Shown here: positions 36,796 through 45,395 of the stretch, in pieces | How positions within the stretch are numbered: position 1 is the stretch's first letter | How the letters are laid out: each line of letters begins with the position of its first letter | NCBI RefSeq assembly: GCF_003308995.1 | Contig: NZ_QFFJ01000001.1 | Location: forward strand, 2,604,001 to 2,668,000 | Length of the DNA: 64,000 bases | Source: Chitinophaga flava | GTDB taxonomy: Bacteria; Bacteroidota; Bacteroidia; Chitinophagales; Chitinophagaceae | Reading direction: 5' to 3' | Translations under genes and position numbers: made by a program | Notes under the pieces: model-generated | Told to the model about the DNA's origin: nothing | Databases searched by the model: none | What the model saw: only the letters and a program-made list of their open reading frames with translations

Positions 36796-36803
36796 TATTT
36801 TTG
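36796..36803 (+). promoter_or_regulatory. candidate -7 promoter element for rfbA
   Basis: TATTTTTG lies 48 bases before the rfbA start codon, giving a predicted leader near 40 nucleotides. No convincing -33 box is seen. Confidence 0.4.
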
Positions 36804-36851
36804 TGCGGCTTGTGACAAGCGAATGACGTCCAATCAAAACCGATCTACAAC

Positions 36852-37721
36852 ATGAAAGGAATTATCCTGGCCGGCGGCTCCGGTACCCGATTACACCCGA
36901 TCACTTATGCTATCAGCAAGCAGATAATGCCGGTATATGATAAACCGATGATCTATTATCCGTTATCCACACTGATGCTGGCCGGCATAAAAGATATTTT
37001 GATCATTTCCACACCACATGACCTGCCTGCCTTTCAACGGCTCTTTGGCGACGGCAGCCAGCTGGGACTCAACCTGTCTTATGCAGAACAACCACAGCCA
37101 AACGGCCTCGCACAGGCTTTTGTAATCGGAGAAGAATTTATAGGGAAAGATAATGTGGCCCTCGTACTGGGCGATAATATTTTCTATGGCGCCGGCCTCG
37201 GTACCCAACTGGCACAAAATACCAACCCCGACGGCGGTATCGTATATGCCTATCAGGTGTCCGATCCTGAAAGATATGGCGTGGTGGAATTCTCCGACGA
37301 TATGCGCGTACTGTCTATCGAGGAAAAACCAATCAAACCCAAATCCAATTTCGCAGTGCCCGGACTCTATTTCTATGATAACGAAGTAGTGAAAATTGCC
37401 AAAGCCCTGCAGCCCAGTCCCCGTGGTGAATACGAAATTACAGACGTAAACAGGGAATATTTAAAGCGCGGCAAATTAAAAGTTTCTATCTTACCACGCG
37501 GTACAGCCTGGCTGGATACCGGTACTTTCGACTCACTGATGCAAGCCTCCCAGTTTGTTCAGGTTATCGAACAACGTCAAGGCGTGAAAATTGCCTGTAT
37601 AGAGGAAATCGCCTACCGTAAAGGCTTTATCAGTGCCTCCCAGTTGAAAGACCTGGCCAAACCATTGCTGAAAAGCGGCTATGGACAGTACCTGGAGACA
37701 GTACTGGAACAAAAAAAATGA
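36852..37721 (+). CDS. rfbA: glucose-1-phosphate thymidylyltransferase
   Basis: The 289-residue enzyme makes dTDP-glucose from dTTP and glucose-1-phosphate, the first step toward dTDP-rhamnose. The nucleotide-binding signature KGIILAGGSGTRLHPIT and the family blocks KQIMPVYDKPMIYYPLSTLM, VLGDNIFYG and RGTAWLDTGTFDSL are intact, and the length is typical. The other dTDP-rhamnose genes (rfbB, C, D) are not nearby. galE starts 35 bases downstream, so the two may share a transcript supplying sugar nucleotides for surface polysaccharide. Confidence 0.96.
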   Translation: MKGIILAGGSGTRLHPITYAISKQIMPVYDKPMIYYPLSTLMLAGIKDILIISTPHDLPAFQRLFGDGSQLGLNLSYAEQPQPNGLAQAFVIGEEFIGKDNVALVLGDNIFYGAGLGTQLAQNTNPDGGIVYAYQVSDPERYGVVEFSDDMRVLSIEEKPIKPKSNFAVPGLYFYDNEVVKIAKALQPSPRGEYEITDVNREYLKRGKLKVSILPRGTAWLDTGTFDSLMQASQFVQVIEQRQGVKIACIEEIAYRKGFISASQLKDLAKPLLKSGYGQYLETVLEQKK

Positions 37722-37756
37722 TCTGACATCTCATAAAATCGTAAATCGAAATTACT

Positions 37757-38785
37757 ATGAAGGTTCTCGTTACAGGTGGTTGTGGCTACATTGGCGCCCA
37801 TACTATTGTAGACTTAATCAACCATGGATTTGATGTGGTTTCTGTTGATAGCAACATCAGAAGCTCCACGCAACTCCTGGATGGTGTGGAAAAAATTACC
37901 GGAAAAAAAGTACGTAATTACAAAGTCGATCTTTGCAACCTGGAAGATACGCACGCAGTATTCCACGAAAACAGGGACATCGTCGGGGTTATCCACTTTG
38001 CAGCCCTCAAAACAGTCCCTGAATCTGTGGCAGATCCCTTGTTATATTTTCACAATAACCTGACCTCTCTCATCAACGTGCTCAAATGCATCAAGGAGTT
38101 TAACGTACCTCACCTGGTATTCTCCTCTTCCTGCTCCGTTTATGGCAATACCACTGCCCTGCCGGTAGTAGAAGAAACACCACTGGGTGAAGCACAGTCT
38201 CCTTACGCCCGCACCAAACAGATGGGGGAACAGATCATCGAAGACTACAGCCGTGTAAACGATACCCAGTCCATCCTCCTCCGTTATTTCAACCCAGTAG
38301 GTGCACACCCCTCCGGCCTCATCGGTGAATTGCCCCTCGGCAAACCCGATAACCTGGTTCCCGTAATCACCCAGACTGCCATCGGTAAAATCCCGAAAAT
38401 GGTAGTTTATGGCGCCGACTACGATACCCGCGACGGCTCCTGTGTAAGAGACTATATCCACGTAACAGATATCGCTAACGCACATACTAAAGCAATGCAA
38501 TATCTCATCGATCGTAAAAATGCTTCCAACTGTGAAGTATTTAACCTCGGTACAGGCAACGGCGTTACCGTTCTTGAAGCGATCAAAGCCTTCGAAAAAA
38601 TCTCAGGCGTTAAACTCAACTATACCACCGGTCCACGTCGCCCGGGTGATGTCATCTCTATCTATGCCAATAACTCCCGCGCCAAAGAAAAACTCGGCTG
38701 GTCTCCGGAAATAGGCATAGAAGACTCCATGCGAACCGCCTGGCAGTGGGAAGTAAGCCTCCGAAATAAAGTGCTGAGCAATTAA
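37757..38785 (+). CDS. galE: UDP-glucose 4-epimerase
   Basis: The 342-residue short-chain dehydrogenase has the NAD loop VTGGCGYIGAH, the catalytic SSSCSVYG and the YxxxK of SPYARTKQ, and the GalE-specific RYFNPVGAHPSGLIGE and RDGSCVRDYIHVTD. It interconverts UDP-glucose and UDP-galactose. It lies between rfbA (35 bases upstream) and the transketolase C-half (51 bases downstream) on the same strand. Its sugar-nucleotide role fits rfbA more than the transketolase. Confidence 0.95.
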   Translation: MKVLVTGGCGYIGAHTIVDLINHGFDVVSVDSNIRSSTQLLDGVEKITGKKVRNYKVDLCNLEDTHAVFHENRDIVGVIHFAALKTVPESVADPLLYFHNNLTSLINVLKCIKEFNVPHLVFSSSCSVYGNTTALPVVEETPLGEAQSPYARTKQMGEQIIEDYSRVNDTQSILLRYFNPVGAHPSGLIGELPLGKPDNLVPVITQTAIGKIPKMVVYGADYDTRDGSCVRDYIHVTDIANAHTKAMQYLIDRKNASNCEVFNLGTGNGVTVLEAIKAFEKISGVKLNYTTGPRRPGDVISIYANNSRAKEKLGWSPEIGIEDSMRTAWQWEVSLRNKVLSN

Positions 38786-38836
38786 CATCGTGATATTAAA
38801 TGCTTACTTTTACGCTTCAATTTTAAAAAAACCGCA

Positions 38837-39796
38837 ATGGTAAAAGATATTCAACCGCTAAACGAAAAAGAAACACGCGCCGGATTCGGTGAAGGTATAC
38901 TGGAAGTTGGCCGCAAAAACCCAAATGTAGTAGCACTCACCGCCGACCTGCTCGGATCCATGAAACTGAACGCCTTCGTTAAGGAATTTCCAGACCGCTT
39001 TGTACAGGTAGGTATCGCTGAAGCCAATATGATCGGTATCGCAGCAGGTATGACCATCGGCGGCAAAATCCCGTATACCACCACTTTCGCTAACTTCTCT
39101 ACCGGAAGGGTATACGACCAGATCCGTCAATCTGTAGCCTACTCCAATAAAAACGTAAAAATATGCGCCTCACACGCAGGCCTCACCCTGGGTGAAGACG
39201 GCGCTACTCACCAGATACTGGAAGATATCGGCATGATGAAAATGCTGCCCGGCATGACGGTGATCGTTCCTTGCGACTTTAACCAGACTAAAGCCGCCAC
39301 CATCGCGATCGCTGATTACGAAGGCCCTGTATATCTCCGCTTTGGCCGCCCGAAATGGCCTAACTTCACACCGGAAAATGCACCGTTCGAAATCGGTAAA
39401 GCGCAGGTCCTCCACGAAGGAACCGACGTGACCCTCTTCGCTTGCGGCCATATGGTGTGGACTTCCATCGAAGCCGGTAAAATACTGGAAGAAAAAGGTT
39501 ATAGCGTGGAAATTATCAACATCCACACTATCAAACCACTCGATGAAGCTGCTGTACTCAAATCCCTGAGCAAAACACGCTGTGCCGTTACCGCAGAAGA
39601 ACACAACGTACTCGGTGGCCTCGGTGACAGCATCGCACAGGTTGCCGCCAGAAACATCCCGGTACCCATCGAATTCGTAGGTACTAACGATACCTTCGGC
39701 GAAAGCGGTAAACCAGTGGAACTGCTGACAAAATACGGCCTCGACGCCAACCACATTGTGGCTGCAGCAGAAAAAGCCATCTCCAGAAAACAATAA
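38837..39796 (+). CDS. transketolase, C-terminal subunit
   Basis: The 319-residue protein contains the pyrimidine-binding and C-terminal domains of a transketolase: the catalytic-region LGSMKLNAF and VGIAEANMIGIAAGM (with the conserved Glu that activates thiamine diphosphate), SHAGLTLGEDGATHQ, and ALF-like VTLFACGHMVW and EEHNVLGGLG. The N-terminal thiamine-diphosphate-binding half is absent, as in split transketolases of many Bacteroidota and archaea, but the N-half gene, usually next to it, is not in this window on either side. A terminator follows. Confidence 0.92.
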   Translation: MVKDIQPLNEKETRAGFGEGILEVGRKNPNVVALTADLLGSMKLNAFVKEFPDRFVQVGIAEANMIGIAAGMTIGGKIPYTTTFANFSTGRVYDQIRQSVAYSNKNVKICASHAGLTLGEDGATHQILEDIGMMKMLPGMTVIVPCDFNQTKAATIAIADYEGPVYLRFGRPKWPNFTPENAPFEIGKAQVLHEGTDVTLFACGHMVWTSIEAGKILEEKGYSVEIINIHTIKPLDEAAVLKSLSKTRCAVTAEEHNVLGGLGDSIAQVAARNIPVPIEFVGTNDTFGESGKPVELLTKYGLDANHIVAAAEKAISRKQ

Positions 39797-39861
39797 CTGT
39801 GATGGCCATGATACTACTGATCCTTCCGATGCACGTAGATTCAAGCGAAAAATAAAAGCAG

Positions 39862-39899
39862 AGAAGCCCATGGTTTAAAACCCATGGGCTTCTTTGTTT
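39862..39899 (+). terminator. intrinsic terminator after the transketolase gene
   Basis: agaagcccatgg and ccatgggcttct form the stem over a loop of about ten bases, with a T-rich tail. Confidence 0.88.
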
Positions 39900-39906
39900 T
39901 TATAAT

Positions 39907-39986
39907 AATCCAATCTTCGCACATAATCCACATACATCAAAGAAACAATCCTATATTCGCTTTAATCTACATACATCAGAAGAATC
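39907..39986. repeat. 40-bp imperfect tandem duplication upstream of the ECF sigma gene
   Basis: Two units (39907-39946 and 39947-39986) share aatcc, ttcgc, aatcyacatacatca and gaa with one indel; about three quarters of positions agree by eye. The unit lies about 100-180 bases before the sigma factor start codon, in a 188-base non-coding stretch following the terminator. A duplicated regulatory site is plausible, but no known factor is suggested. Confidence 0.5.
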
Positions 39987-40087
39987 ATCATCATCAGCCG
40001 AATCACAGTTAAACTTTTTCCTTTTCTTTATATCATACTATTAGTAATAATCATAAAAATCACAGTTGTCCAAGAACCATTTAACCT

Positions 40088-40645
40088 ATGGCCGTTACAC
40101 AGGACGATAAAACATTACTGGCACTATACCGGATACCGGAAACCCGGGAACAAGGCTTTACGCAGATTATCCGCAAGTACCAGGAAAGGCTTTACTGGCA
40201 TATCAGAAGGCTGGTCATCTCACATGAAGATGCCAATGATGTGCTACAGAACGTTTTTATTAAGGTGTGGAAAAACCTGGAAAATTTCCGGGAAGATGCA
40301 CAACTGTTCACCTGGCTGTATAAAATAGCCACCAATGAATGCCTCACCTTTCTGGAACAACAAAAACGGAAGTTCGCTGTCTCCCTCTCTGATGTGGAAG
40401 ATGGCCTCAGCAACAGACTCAAGGCGGATGCCCAGTTTGATGCAAACAGACTGGAATGGAAATTACAGCAAGCCATTCTTCAACTTCCTGAAAAACAAAG
40501 AATTGTATTCAATTTAAGATATTACGATGAAATGCCATACGAAGAAATGAGCCGTGTCCTCGACACTTCTGAAGGCGCTTTAAAGGCATCTTATCATCAT
40601 GCAGTGAAAAAAATCGAGGAATTTATCAAATCCAACGATGTATAG
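40088..40645 (+). CDS. ECF (sigma-70 family) RNA polymerase sigma factor
   Basis: The 185-residue protein has sigma region 2 (YQERLYWHIRRLV...DANDVLQNVFIKVWKNLENFR...TWLYKIATNECLTFL) and region 4 (LPEKQRIVFNLRYYDEMPYEEMSRVLDTSEGALKASYHHAVKKIEEFI). It is the first gene of a three-gene unit followed by a membrane protein with a large cytoplasmic N-terminus and a Spy/CpxP-like periplasmic protein, an arrangement fitting an envelope-stress sigma factor with its own regulator and sensor. No FecR-type anti-sigma gene or TonB receptor is adjacent, so it is not of the iron-uptake type. Confidence 0.94.
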   Translation: MAVTQDDKTLLALYRIPETREQGFTQIIRKYQERLYWHIRRLVISHEDANDVLQNVFIKVWKNLENFREDAQLFTWLYKIATNECLTFLEQQKRKFAVSLSDVEDGLSNRLKADAQFDANRLEWKLQQAILQLPEKQRIVFNLRYYDEMPYEEMSRVLDTSEGALKASYHHAVKKIEEFIKSNDV

Positions 40646-40744
40646 CCGCATGGTGACTGATTTTTAAGCTGTCTTTAAAGTTTTTTGCCAAAAGATTAAA
40701 ATCTCATTAAACTATCGGAACAGCTTTCTGTCTAAAAATTGTAT

Positions 40745-41467
40745 ATGAACAAGCACGAAAATATCAGCAATGAATTAAAACAACTGGCGCCGGACGCTAA
40801 CTGGCCCGCTGATGCACCTTTCACGGTGCCAGCTGGTTACTTCGACCGGTTTCCGGAAACAGTGCTGCAACAGGTTCATTTACTGAAACCCGATTTCTCC
40901 GGCATTGTTATTCCCAATCACCCTTATACAACACCCGCCGGATATTTCGACTCCCTTCCTCAGGCTATCATGCAGCGGATCAAAAGCGCTGAAGAAAATC
41001 CGGTAGAAGCCGAGCTGGAAGCCCTATCACCCCTGATAGCAGCCATCCCCAGACAAACGCCTTTTACCGTACCAGCCGGATATTTTGAGTCCCTGACAGT
41101 ACACCCGCCTGCCCATGTTGCACCATCCCTGCGAATTGTTCACCGCAACCCGGTTCGAAAATGGATCAGATACGCCGTAGCGGCCTGCTTAATAACCTTT
41201 ACCAGCACCACCGCACTGCTCTTCCTCCAGAAAGAAAGCCACCTCAACGTGGAAAAACAACTGGAAGGTTTAGACAACCAGGATATCGAATTTTATCTCC
41301 AAAACCATACGGATGTTTTTGATAATGACGCCATTTTTGCCAGCTTTGCTGACGTGACAGCTCCGGAAACCCTGCAACAGCAACTCAATGAAGAAATTCC
41401 GCCTGCTGCCATAGAACAATATCTGCAACAGTCAGATTTATCAAAAGAGGTAGTACCTAACCATTAG
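40745..41467 (+). CDS. putative anti-sigma membrane protein with three PAGYF repeats
   Basis: This 240-residue protein has three copies of a short motif in its cytoplasmic N-terminus: APFTVPAGYFDRFPETVLQQV (residues 24-44), HPYTTPAGYFDSLPQAIMQRI (59-79) and TPFTVPAGYFESLTV (105-119). One transmembrane helix follows (about 143-161) and then an acidic periplasmic tail. Related VPxGYF-containing proteins are common beside sigma factors in Bacteroidota. Its position, topology and 99-base gap from the sigma gene suggest an anti-sigma factor, though no known anti-sigma domain is recognisable. I start at MNKHEN (40745); an ATG six bases earlier is possible. Confidence 0.72.
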   Translation: MNKHENISNELKQLAPDANWPADAPFTVPAGYFDRFPETVLQQVHLLKPDFSGIVIPNHPYTTPAGYFDSLPQAIMQRIKSAEENPVEAELEALSPLIAAIPRQTPFTVPAGYFESLTVHPPAHVAPSLRIVHRNPVRKWIRYAVAACLITFTSTTALLFLQKESHLNVEKQLEGLDNQDIEFYLQNHTDVFDNDAIFASFADVTAPETLQQQLNEEIPPAAIEQYLQQSDLSKEVVPNH

Positions 41468-41476
41468 TGATGATGC

Positions 41477-41974
41477 ATGAAACGCTTTGATTTTAAAATA
41501 ATATGGATTGTCCTGCTTATGTTGACCGGCGCGCTCCCCGTCAGTGTGGCCCAACAGCCGCCCTCTGATGAAGCTGCCGAAAAAATAAAAGCACTGCAAA
41601 TGCAATATCTGGCCAAAAAACTGGACCTCTCCCCCGAAGAAGCCCAGAAATTCTGGCCGGTATACCAGAACTATACCCATGAAGTGGAAACACTCATAGC
41701 AGAACGCCATAGCAAAAGACAACAGGATAAAGTTTCCGGCGGCGATCCAGACGATATCGCCAGAAGAAATATGGACAACGATCTCGGTTACGAAAAAAAA
41801 ATGTTCGATATACGGTCAAGGTATACCAACGAATTCCAACGCGTACTCCCCGCCCGTAAAGCCGGCGCAGTATTTAAAAGCGAACGGGAATTCCGCACTA
41901 TCATGATCAATCATCTCAACAATCAGCGCCTCAACAGAATGAACCAGGGCGCTAACTTCAGAAGAAGACAATAA
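41477..41974 (+). CDS. Spy/CpxP-like periplasmic protein
   Basis: The 165-residue protein has a signal peptide (about 1-25, ending SVAQQ) and a helical mature part with KALQMQYLAKKLDLSPEEAQKFWPVYQNY, the pattern of Bacteroidota proteins annotated as sensors of ECF sigma factors or Spy/CpxP-type chaperones. The end is very basic (NRMNQGANFRRRQ). It starts 9 bases after the putative anti-sigma gene and so is cotranscribed with it and probably with the sigma gene. It may feed back on the sigma response. A hairpin terminator follows. Confidence 0.8.
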   Translation: MKRFDFKIIWIVLLMLTGALPVSVAQQPPSDEAAEKIKALQMQYLAKKLDLSPEEAQKFWPVYQNYTHEVETLIAERHSKRQQDKVSGGDPDDIARRNMDNDLGYEKKMFDIRSRYTNEFQRVLPARKAGAVFKSEREFRTIMINHLNNQRLNRMNQGANFRRRQ

Positions 41975-41988
41975 TCTCAGCAAATAGA

Positions 41989-42018
41989 AATAGCCCAGGA
42001 CTAAGGTCCTGGGCTATT
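41989..42018. terminator. bidirectional hairpin terminator, copy 1 of a near-identical pair
   Basis: tagcccaggac and gtcctgggcta (41991-42001, 42006-42016) form an 11-bp stem with a TAAG loop, extended by AA/TT. It separates two convergent genes. Almost the same hairpin occurs at 56.17 kb. Confidence 0.85.
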
Positions 42019-42039
42019 ATAATTTTAGGAGAGCAATCA

Positions 42040-42390
42040 TCACATCGCTTTGTAATGCGCCCTTACTTCTACCACCTTACCTTCACGCAATACCATCATC
42101 TCCGTACATAAGTTATTATTGATGCTTTTATAATACAACACTGCAGAATCAACCCCTTCCAGTACATGATATAATTCAAACCGAAGGTCCGGATAAGCCA
42201 CCAATGCTTTACTAAAATATGCCTTCAGTACTTCCTTTCCCTGAATACGGCCCAGTGGGTCATTGTTGATCCGCTTGATAACAGGTGAATAAAAAACAAT
42301 GTCCTCAGCATAGTGGGACATAATATCGTCGAGGTTGTGGCTGTTCCAGGCCTGTACCCAGGCATCCGCAAAAGAGGTCATACTTTCCAT
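42040..42390 (-). CDS. NTF2-like/SnoaL-like small protein
   Basis: The 116-residue protein shows the NTF2-like pattern: an N-terminal helix FADAWVQAWNSHNLDDIMSHYAEDIVFYSP, a ring-like block GKEVLKAYFSKALVAYPDLRFEL, and a beta end TEMMVLREGKVVEVRAHYKA. Members of this fold bind small molecules or isomerise substrates; no specific role can be read. It lies 59 bases downstream of the AraC-type regulator on the same strand and may be its target. Confidence 0.8.
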   Translation of the reverse strand: MESMTSFADAWVQAWNSHNLDDIMSHYAEDIVFYSPVIKRINNDPLGRIQGKEVLKAYFSKALVAYPDLRFELYHVLEGVDSAVLYYKSINNNLCTEMMVLREGKVVEVRAHYKAM

Positions 42391-42449
42391 ATCTGTTTCT
42401 TTTCAGGACAAGTTATTGTTTTTACCAACTGTATTATTGGCTGAAAAGC

Positions 42450-43274
42450 TCAGTTTTTCCCCTGACGCCACTGAGCCGGAGTCACAAGAAAACATTTACG
42501 GAACTGCCGGTAAAAATGAGAGATATCCTCAAACCCGGTACTATAAGCGATTTCCTGCACGGACAAATCAGTAGTCCGCAACAACAGCGCTGTCATCTGC
42601 AAACGCTTCTCCCATATCCAATCCATGGGACTACGCTGGTAAGTTTTCCGGAAACGCCGCTTAAGCGTGGCCGGGCTCACATGTCCCATCAACGCCACCT
42701 CTTCCAGCAAACGCACTTCATGCAGCCCGCTGTGTAACTGCACCATCATCTGTTGCATAGAAGGAGAAGGTACTGTTGCCAACGCCTGCTTCACAGTTGC
42801 CGGCTCTTTATTCAGCAGATGCAATATATGGCACATCACAGACTCATAATCCGGCAAGGCTCCCGGTTGTATGAAGTCCCGGAGCAGCGCTCCGGCAAGC
42901 TGTTGCCAGTGAGGAGCGGGAGAGAGCATTAATGTTGCCGCCGCAGGCCCGTTATCACTACATCCCGGCTGATGTTCCGGCAATACCAGATTGATGCTGG
43001 CAAAATCATCCTCCGGACGCATGATCTCTGAACAGATAAGGCTGCCCGCTGGTATCAGGAAAACATCGCCGGCTCGCAGGTGATGCACACGCCGCCCGTC
43101 ATACATTCGTTTTTCTCCCCGTAATATCAGATTGAGCACCGGATGCGGCACATATAACCCATGAGCCGCCGGCTGACGGTAATTACTATATGCCGCCCAG
43201 CTCCGACCCCGCTGCTCCCACGTTTGTATATGGTGCTGTCCGGTTAAAGTAAAGCTGTCGTACAAGGTATACAT
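42450..43274 (-). CDS. AraC family transcriptional regulator
   Basis: The 274-residue protein has a cupin-like N-terminal half (LNLILRGEKRMYDGRRVHHLRAGDVFLIPAG) and a C-terminal pair of AraC helix-turn-helix motifs (LEEVALMGHVSPATLKRRFRKTYQRSP and SVQEIAYSTGFEDISHFYRQFRKCF). The effector is unknown. It sits between an MBL-fold hydrolase gene (18 bases away, same strand) and an NTF2-like gene (59 bases downstream), so a three-gene unit is possible. Confidence 0.93.
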   Translation of the reverse strand: MYTLYDSFTLTGQHHIQTWEQRGRSWAAYSNYRQPAAHGLYVPHPVLNLILRGEKRMYDGRRVHHLRAGDVFLIPAGSLICSEIMRPEDDFASINLVLPEHQPGCSDNGPAAATLMLSPAPHWQQLAGALLRDFIQPGALPDYESVMCHILHLLNKEPATVKQALATVPSPSMQQMMVQLHSGLHEVRLLEEVALMGHVSPATLKRRFRKTYQRSPMDWIWEKRLQMTALLLRTTDLSVQEIAYSTGFEDISHFYRQFRKCFLVTPAQWRQGKN

Positions 43275-43292
43275 AGGCGTCTGCTATGTTTG

Positions 43293-44039
43293 TCAGAATC
43301 TGGCAAAAGGTTCTTTGGTATCATGATAGAAAAGGAAAGTCCAGCCCTCCTGTTTTCCACGTTCCATGAACTCCTGGCGCAACTCCATGCTGCGTTTGCC
43401 ATCGTAATCATATTTCGCTACAAAACGGCTCTTCATCTGCGAAATCTGTGGCGCCACATCCCCACCAAAAAACACCTTATCTTCCCCGTCATCTATCAGA
43501 AATACCTGATGGTACGGACAGTGGCCGCCAGTCAATTCATAGTGAATATAACCATCTATACTGCCATTACCAGTGGTAAACACCACATTATCGCGCTGCT
43601 GCAATAAAATGATGTCTTCAGAGAGATAAGATTTGCCGGCATGCTCCATTGCATACAGCATCTCTTCATTATTGACATAATAAGTGGCATTGGGAAAAGT
43701 CAGCGTGCGCTCCCCGGTGATCGGGTCAGCAGCAGATACACCACCGGAGTGATCTTTATGCAGATGGCTCATCAATACCTTGGTGATCTCCATGGGATTC
43801 ACACCATGGTCAATCAGGTGCTGATGTATCTGCAATACACCGTCTTCGTTACGAAAACCAAGGCCGGCATCAAACAGTATATAGTCGCGGTCGGTAATCA
43901 CCAGAAAAGGCTGTATCTCTACCAGCAGGGAACCATGCGGACGGTCCTGCAGATTATCTGTGCCAAGCCTGAAAGGAGAAAAACGTTTGGTTGCATCTAC
44001 TGTAAATGAACCTTCTGATAATGGAATAATACGTGCCAT
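43293..44039 (-). CDS. MBL-fold metallo-hydrolase
   Basis: The 248-residue protein carries the metallo-beta-lactamase motif SHLHKDHSGG (H-x-H-x-D-H) plus later metal ligands in LTGGHCPYHQV and FFGGDVAP. The fold is shared by lactonases, glyoxalase II and others; the substrate is not evident, though the length and GGHCPYHQ block resemble lactonase-like members. I start at MARIIPL (44039), since the upstream residues MGYLCI are not conserved-looking. It lies 41 bases past rodA on the same strand and may be the tail of that transcript. Confidence 0.87.
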   Translation of the reverse strand: MARIIPLSEGSFTVDATKRFSPFRLGTDNLQDRPHGSLLVEIQPFLVITDRDYILFDAGLGFRNEDGVLQIHQHLIDHGVNPMEITKVLMSHLHKDHSGGVSAADPITGERTLTFPNATYYVNNEEMLYAMEHAGKSYLSEDIILLQQRDNVVFTTGNGSIDGYIHYELTGGHCPYHQVFLIDDGEDKVFFGGDVAPQISQMKSRFVAKYDYDGKRSMELRQEFMERGKQEGWTFLFYHDTKEPFARF

Positions 44040-44080
44040 GATGCAAAGATAGCCCATTAGCCATTAGTTGCAGCCGCCGC

Positions 44081-45367
44081 TTACCTCAACACCATCTGCC
44101 GGTCGGCATCCAGCCGCAGCATAATAAATATCAGCATGGTAAAGGTCATCATTGAAGAACCACCATAACTCACCAGTGGTAACGGAATACCGATCACCGG
44201 CGCCAGACCAATGGTCATCGAGACGTTAATGGCCAGATGGAAGAAGATAATACTGGCCACCCCATAGGCATATACACGGGAATAAGTCGATCGCTGTCGT
44301 TCAGCTACAAATATGATCCGGAAAAGCAACGCTACATAAAGCCCCAGGAACACAATGCTGCCTATAAAACCAAAGTCTTCACCAACAGTACAAAAGATAA
44401 AGTCAGTACTCTGTTCCGGTACAAAGTCGTAACGGGTTTGGGTGCCTTTCAGGTAACCCTTGCCCCAGAAGCCGCCGGAACCAATAGCAATCATACTCTG
44501 CCGGGTATTATAGGTTGCCTTGGGATCGTTTTCTTTACCCAGCATCACCTCAATACGGCGTACCTGGTAGTCTTTCAGCACTTTCGTAAAAGCAAAAGGC
44601 ACTACAAACATCACAAATACCGAACAGAAGGCGTACACACCCAGTATGATCAGCAACCTCGACCGCTTCCGTTTTATCTCCCGGCGCATAAAATAGATGA
44701 CCAGCGCCGTGATAACAGAGAAGATGGTAAACAGTATGTATTTATCCACCAGCAAGGCCGACAGTACCAACACGATACCGGAGAAGGCTATTATCAGCAA
44801 TACGCCAGGCAAACCTTCCCGAAACATCACCAGGAAGAAGGAGAAATATACCAGCGCCAAACCTGTTTCGTCCTGCAGAATAATGATAGCAGCCGGAATC
44901 AGCGCGATGGCACCGGCTATCAATCGTGATCGCAACTTGGTAAAGTCCGTTTCCTGCGACGATAGATATTTAGCCAAAGCCAGGTTGGTACAAAGTTTTG
45001 TCAGCTCAGCCGGTTGAAACTGAAACCCGCCTACTACCAGCCAGGAATGCGACCCCTTTACGTCTTTACCGATGGCTAGTACTAATAACAGCAGCAGTAG
45101 CCCCCCGGCATACAACAGATTGGAGGTAGCCGTAAAAAACTTACTGTCTGTCAGCCAGATGATGGAAGCCAGTACCACCGACACCCCCAACCACATGATC
45201 TGACGCGAATAGTTTTTATTCAGATGGATGATATTCTGCCAGACATTGTCATCGCCACGGTATTCCGCAGCGAAAATGGACATTATGCCGATGATCACCA
45301 GCGCCAGGTACAGGCCTACGATAGGCCAGTCAATCCCTTGTGTCAGTTTGGCTTGCGAGCGGTTCAT
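44081..45367 (-). CDS. rodA: rod-shape SEDS peptidoglycan polymerase RodA
   Basis: The 428-residue inner-membrane protein has about ten transmembrane helices and SEDS signatures: LLIVLAIGKDVKGSHSWL-like region with FQFQPAELTKL, the TRYDFVPEQSTDFIFCTVGEDFGF loop, and the C-terminal GIPLPLVSYGGSSMMTF. RodA polymerises glycan strands for the elongation machinery together with PBP2. It starts 28 bases after mrdA, the standard order, in the rod-shape operon. Confidence 0.96.
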   Translation of the reverse strand: MNRSQAKLTQGIDWPIVGLYLALVIIGIMSIFAAEYRGDDNVWQNIIHLNKNYSRQIMWLGVSVVLASIIWLTDSKFFTATSNLLYAGGLLLLLLVLAIGKDVKGSHSWLVVGGFQFQPAELTKLCTNLALAKYLSSQETDFTKLRSRLIAGAIALIPAAIIILQDETGLALVYFSFFLVMFREGLPGVLLIIAFSGIVLVLSALLVDKYILFTIFSVITALVIYFMRREIKRKRSRLLIILGVYAFCSVFVMFVVPFAFTKVLKDYQVRRIEVMLGKENDPKATYNTRQSMIAIGSGGFWGKGYLKGTQTRYDFVPEQSTDFIFCTVGEDFGFIGSIVFLGLYVALLFRIIFVAERQRSTYSRVYAYGVASIIFFHLAINVSMTIGLAPVIGIPLPLVSYGGSSMMTFTMLIFIMLRLDADRQMVLR

Positions 45368-45395
45368 TATCGGTTCCTCTGTTTATACGTTTGAA

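Noticed and set aside
39797..40087. A tRNA or structured RNA gene in the gap before the sigma factor
   Set aside because: I find no cloverleaf, no GTTCRANNY T-arm and no CCA end. The gap holds a terminator and the tandem repeat only.
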